Of a stretch of 9,799 bases of DNA, positions 7,022-9,799 are shown piece after piece. The stretch's first letter is position 1; every line of letters starts with the position of its first letter. This stretch comes from Planctomycetota bacterium (GTDB taxonomy: Bacteria > Planctomycetota > Planctomycetia > Isosphaerales > Isosphaeraceae), in assembly GCA_021778575.1 (NCBI GenBank), contig JAJYCH010000105.1:1-9799 (forward strand). Reading direction: 5' to 3'. The translations under genes and the position numbers were made by a program. Under the pieces are notes generated by a model. That model had not been told where the DNA came from, made no database searches, and worked only from the letters and a program-made list of their open reading frames with translations.

Positions 7022-7225
7022 ATGACCTCGAAACCAGAGAAGCCCCAGACCTTCGAAGAACTCGCCGACCGCCGCCAACCGAGCCTCGCGGTCGAGTTCT
7101 ATCACTTCTTGCGCGAGAACAAGAAGTGGTGGCTCCTGCCGATCCTTCTGATGATCGGCCTCTTTGCCATCCTGTTCGTCCTGGCCAGCACCGGCGCGGC
7201 TCCCTTCATCTACACAATGTTTTAA
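7022..7225 (+). CDS. DUF5989-type small membrane protein
   Basis: This is a 67-residue protein starting at the ATG at 7022. GGAGAG lies 12 nt upstream, a little far, but the family pattern begins only after this Met. Residues 11-35 are polar (FEELADRRQPSLAVEFYHFL). The basic-aromatic RENKKWW (31-37) then marks the membrane interface. One membrane helix runs from about 38 to 58, and the protein ends GAAPFIYTMF. The 'FL..NKKWWLLP...L.LA...APFIYT.F' layout is the DUF5989 signature as I know it. The function is unknown. In other bacteria these proteins often sit beside SxtJ-like membrane proteins and carbamoyltransferases, but neither is visible here, so this copy looks isolated. It is probably transcribed alone, since a strong hairpin follows 8 nt after its stop. 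Confidence 0.85.
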   Translation: MTSKPEKPQTFEELADRRQPSLAVEFYHFLRENKKWWLLPILLMIGLFAILFVLASTGAAPFIYTMF

Positions 7226-7233
7226 ATCTGGGA

Positions 7234-7262
7234 AACCGGGGCCGTGACCATCGGCCCCGGTT
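7234..7262 (+). terminator. strong hairpin after the DUF5989-type gene
   Basis: A perfect 11-bp stem (AACCGGGGCCG / CGGCCCCGGTT) with a 7-nt loop (TGACCAT) begins 8 nt after the TAA of the small membrane protein gene. No T-run follows on the plus strand (the next bases are CGGACATTTCG), so it is a GC-rich, U-poor terminator candidate or a 3'-end stabiliser rather than a textbook intrinsic terminator. Confidence 0.6.
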
Positions 7263-7629
7263 CGGACATTTCGGGCAAAACAGTGCGAACGCGGTCGCTG
7301 ATCTCAAGAATATCTCCCTCGACATCCACGCCGATTCGTTGAACGCGAATCCTCCCGGCGTTGGGTTCGTTTTTTCCCGGAAGCACCAGCAAAACGACGC
7401 GCCGGCCGGCGACCGCCCGAACGAACCCAATCAAGCCCGCAATCCCACTCATTCAGGGCTCAATTTGGGGCCTTTGAATCATTCAGGCTAAATAGGCAAG
7501 CGGCTCAACCTTTTGGAGAGTGACTCGCGACGGTTTGACCGACCGCTTATCATGGGACGCTTCGCTGGGAATCGTCGGACATTGGATCCGGAGATCGGAG
7601 CGAGATCTATCAAGGCAAAAGGACTCCGC
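7263..7629. other. 367-base intergenic region with small inverted repeats
   Basis: This spacer lies between the terminator-like hairpin and the peptidase start. It has lower GC than the flanking genes. It contains a 6-bp stem with a 7-nt loop (GATTCG/CGAATC, 7333-7351). It also contains an 11-bp perfect inverted repeat, TTGGGTTCGTT (7361-7371) with AACGAACCCAA (7420-7430). The string TTGGGTTCGTTTT (7361-7373) recurs at 7654-7666 inside the peptidase signal sequence. No clear promoter for the peptidase was recognised. A 76-codon minus-strand frame (7222-7452) is discussed in the findings; I do not call it a gene. Confidence 0.6.
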
Positions 7630-9192
7630 ATGTTCGGCTCGCTGCTGCTGGTCTTGGGTTCGTTTTGTCTGGGAACAACAGCCGACGATCTGCTCACGGT
7701 CGCCGAGAAGTCCGACTTCAAGGCCACGGCACGCCATGCCGAGGTCGTGGCGCTTTGCGAAGCCCTGGCAAAATCATCAAACTTGATCAAGCTGGGGGAA
7801 CTCGGCAAATCGGGCGAAGAGCGGAGTTTGCCCCTGCTGCTCGTGAGCAATCCTCCGGTGAGCACGCCGGCCGAGGCCAAAGCTTCGGGTAAGCGGGTAA
7901 TTTTTCTGTTCGGCAACATCCACGCCGGGGAGGTTGACGGTAAGGAGGCCTTGCCGATCCTGGTCCGTGAACTGGTGGCTCAACCCGATCAGCCGTTGTT
8001 CCAGCACTTTATTCTCGCCGTCGCCCCGATCTACAACGCCGATGGCAATGAGCGCGTCTCGAAGGACAACCGACCCGGGCAGATCGGTCCCGACGACGGG
8101 ATGGGCCAGCGTGAGAATGCGCAGGGGCTCGACCTCAACCGCGACTTCATGAAGCTCGACGCGCCGGAGACCCGCGCCCTCGTCCGGTTCCTGAACGACT
8201 GGGACCCGGCTCTCACGATCGACACCCATACCACCAACGGGTCGCATCACCGTTACATGCTGACCTATGAAGGGCCGAAGAACCCGGCGGGCGACCCCCG
8301 CCTGATCCGGTTCTCACGCGAGACGATGTTCCCGTCGCTGACGGTCGCGATGGAGAAGGCTTCGGGATACAAGTCGTATTTCTATGGGAATTTCGAGACC
8401 GACCACACGCGCTGGACGTCGTTCCCGGCAACTCCTCGGTTCGGCACGACCTATATCGGACTCCGGAACCGGCTGTCGATCCTGACCGAAGCGTATTCGT
8501 ATGCGTCGTTCAAGGACCGGGTTCTCTCGACCCGCGACTTCTGCCGGGCCGCGCTCGATTTCGCGACCGACCACCACGCCGAGATCGGCGTATTGCTCGA
8601 CCAGGCTCGCGCCGAGACAATCGCCAAAGGGACTCGACCAAAGCCGGACGACCTCGTGGCGATCCGGACAACGGCTCAAGCATTCCCGGATCAGACCACG
8701 GTTCTCGGTTTCGTCGAGATTCCCGTCAACGGCCGGAACTTTGCCACAAACCAGCCGAGGGATTATCTCTGCGCGATCGAGCAAGACTTCGTCGCGAGCC
8801 TGGCCGTCGCCCGGCCCTTCGCCTACCTGATTCCGGCTCGATACGGCAAGGCGATCGAGGTGATCCAGGCGCACGGGATCGCGACCGAGACGCTGCCGAC
8901 CGAACGAAAGATCGCGATCGAGGCCGAGGTGATCGAAACGTTTTCGCGCTCGAATCGCATCGCCGAGGGGCATCGGACGATCGACGTGATCGCGAGTTCG
9001 CCCCGGGCCGAGGTCCGAACCATCCCCGCCGGGACCGTCCTGATCAGGACCGCCCAACCGCTGGGAAGCCTGGCGGTCTGTCTGCTCGAACTTCGCTCCG
9101 AGGACGGACTGGCCCACTGGAACTTCTTCGACGAAGCCATCGTCCCCGGTCAGGAATTTCCGATCCTCCGCGTCCGAAATCCGATCGAATGA
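7630..9192 (+). CDS. secreted M14-family zinc carboxypeptidase-like protein
   Basis: This is a 520-residue protein from the ATG at 7630, chosen for AAAAGGA ending 6 nt upstream and for the hydrophobic leader that follows (MFGSLLLVLGSFCLGTTA, likely cut before DD). In-frame codons reach back to a TTG at 7513 and would add a basic stretch, but no ribosome-binding site was seen for them. M14 hallmarks are in order: zinc ligands H98 and E101 in GNIHAGEVDGKE, substrate-carboxylate-binding-like N170-R171 in DLNRDF, third zinc ligand H200 in IDTHTTNGSHH, and the probable catalytic E287 in LTEAYSY. About 200 further residues follow the catalytic domain, beta-rich and of unknown role. By family it hydrolyses C-terminal residues of peptides, or possibly amide-linked cell-wall or modified amino-acid substrates, outside the cytoplasm. 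It is 138 bases upstream of the phosphatase gene on the same strand. Confidence 0.9.
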   Translation: MFGSLLLVLGSFCLGTTADDLLTVAEKSDFKATARHAEVVALCEALAKSSNLIKLGELGKSGEERSLPLLLVSNPPVSTPAEAKASGKRVIFLFGNIHAGEVDGKEALPILVRELVAQPDQPLFQHFILAVAPIYNADGNERVSKDNRPGQIGPDDGMGQRENAQGLDLNRDFMKLDAPETRALVRFLNDWDPALTIDTHTTNGSHHRYMLTYEGPKNPAGDPRLIRFSRETMFPSLTVAMEKASGYKSYFYGNFETDHTRWTSFPATPRFGTTYIGLRNRLSILTEAYSYASFKDRVLSTRDFCRAALDFATDHHAEIGVLLDQARAETIAKGTRPKPDDLVAIRTTAQAFPDQTTVLGFVEIPVNGRNFATNQPRDYLCAIEQDFVASLAVARPFAYLIPARYGKAIEVIQAHGIATETLPTERKIAIEAEVIETFSRSNRIAEGHRTIDVIASSPRAEVRTIPAGTVLIRTAQPLGSLAVCLLELRSEDGLAHWNFFDEAIVPGQEFPILRVRNPIE

Positions 9193-9330
9193 TGAAAACA
9201 CGGAAAAGAAATGATGAATAGTCGTCAAGAATCCTTTCACGCGGGGCGGGCCGCGCCTTGAAGCCGTCGATGGCGATTGGTAAGAATGGGGCCAGAACCG
9301 CGACTGATCGTTCTCCGAGGAGTTCCCGAC

Positions 9331-9799
9331 GTGATTTCCCGACTGTTCTCGACTTCCCTGGCTCTGGCCATCGTCTCCGGCGGGCTCGCGCGGGGGCAGG
9401 ACCCGCTCAAGGATTTGCAGACGCAGGCCGTGGCGCGGAAAGCGGAGAAAATCCCCCGGGCCTATCACTTCGGCTCGCAAGGGGCGGGCGACGTCTTCTC
9501 GAACCACACGAGCCACTCGAATCGGTTGATTCCAATCTATACGTTTGGCCGGAAGATCGACCTCGGATCGGTCACGGGGGCCAATAGCATCTATCGCGAT
9601 GCCTCGAAGCTCCGCGCCCTTTATGGCTTCGTTCCCGAGCGGACCGTGAACCCCGAGGCCGACTACGCCGACCAGAGCGACCTCCGCCGGGTGCTCCGGG
9701 ACGCCGCCGGCCGCGGCGCGAAGCACCTGTTCATCGTCTGGTTCGACGGCATGGACTGGCCGACCACCCGGGCCGCCGCGATCGTCAAATCGGGCAGGG
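9331..9799 (+). CDS. secreted alkaline phosphatase family protein (partial, C-terminus off the right edge)
   Basis: The first 156 codons are present, starting at the GTG at 9331, which has GAGGAG 8 nt upstream. Residues 1-22 form a signal peptide (MISRLFSTSLALAIVSGG, followed by LARG before QD). The mature part shows YHFGSQGAGDVFSNHTSHSN, then PIYTFGRKIDLGSVTGANS and VNPEADYADQSDLRRV, and then KHLFIVWFDGMDW. I recognise the N-terminal half of a planctomycete alkaline-phosphatase-family protein; the FDGMDW segment corresponds to the region carrying the first metal-binding Asp. The nucleophile and remaining metal ligands lie mostly beyond the window, so catalytic competence cannot be judged. 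It likely releases phosphate from organic esters in the periplasm. No transcription signal that would couple it to the upstream peptidase is obvious. Confidence 0.88.
   Translation, partial: MISRLFSTSLALAIVSGGLARGQDPLKDLQTQAVARKAEKIPRAYHFGSQGAGDVFSNHTSHSNRLIPIYTFGRKIDLGSVTGANSIYRDASKLRALYGFVPERTVNPEADYADQSDLRRVLRDAAGRGAKHLFIVWFDGMDWPTTRAAAIVKSGR

Noticed and set aside
7449..7491. Near-duplicate TCATTCAGG(G)CT strings at about 7450 and 7480
   Set aside because: They are a short imperfect direct repeat with no flanking structure and too little to support a function.
9240..9255. CGCGG-GGCGGG-CCGCG hairpin after the peptidase gene
   Set aside because: It has only a 5-bp stem, no T-run, and lies in a GC-rich stretch, so it is too weak to call a terminator.
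8314..9726. 470-codon minus-strand open frame
   Set aside because: It crosses both the peptidase and phosphatase genes and the gap between them. The plus-strand products have catalytic motifs, while this one has none.

Overview
The window looks like chromosomal DNA from a planctomycete, most likely a high-GC, Isosphaeraceae-like member. This rests on gene families rather than on a marker gene. The families are a cytochrome-bearing 'Pirellula/Verrucomicrobium type' dehydrogenase with a ThuA domain, a short ECF sigma factor of the type abundant in planctomycetes, a FecR-type membrane regulator with a lectin-like C-terminus, and a planctomycete-style secreted alkaline phosphatase. GC-ending codons dominate, so several long antisense open frames lie over the real genes.

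Left block (minus strand, 6446 down to 1): three genes point leftwards. An ECF sigma factor (5910-6446) overlaps by four bases (GTGA) a FecR-type anti-sigma/sensor protein (4303-5913). After 147 bases comes a very large secreted protein (start 4155, running off the left edge). It combines ThuA, beta-propeller, HEAT-like, CxxCH heme and C-terminal domains. The layout suggests a regulatory pair co-transcribed with, or controlling, an extracytoplasmic sugar/polyol-type oxidation enzyme. That link is inferred from position only.

Middle (6447-7021): a 575-base spacer between divergent genes. It contains a roughly 220-base repeat-rich element with imperfect terminal inverted repeats, a perfect 21-base internal inverted repeat, three copies of a GAGC-WW-GCTC core, and a perfect 15-base direct repeat at its borders. 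It resembles a non-coding miniature transposable element. It is the least explained structure here and the best target for follow-up.

Right block (plus strand): a 67-residue single-span membrane protein of the DUF5989 type (7022-7225) is followed by a strong 11-bp hairpin (7234-7262) and a 367-base spacer with minor inverted repeats. Next is a secreted M14-family zinc carboxypeptidase-like protein (7630-9192). The window ends inside a secreted alkaline-phosphatase-family protein (from 9331).

I found no tRNA, rRNA, CRISPR array, phage gene or recognised defence system. The genes belong to known families, and no wholly new system can be claimed from this sequence.
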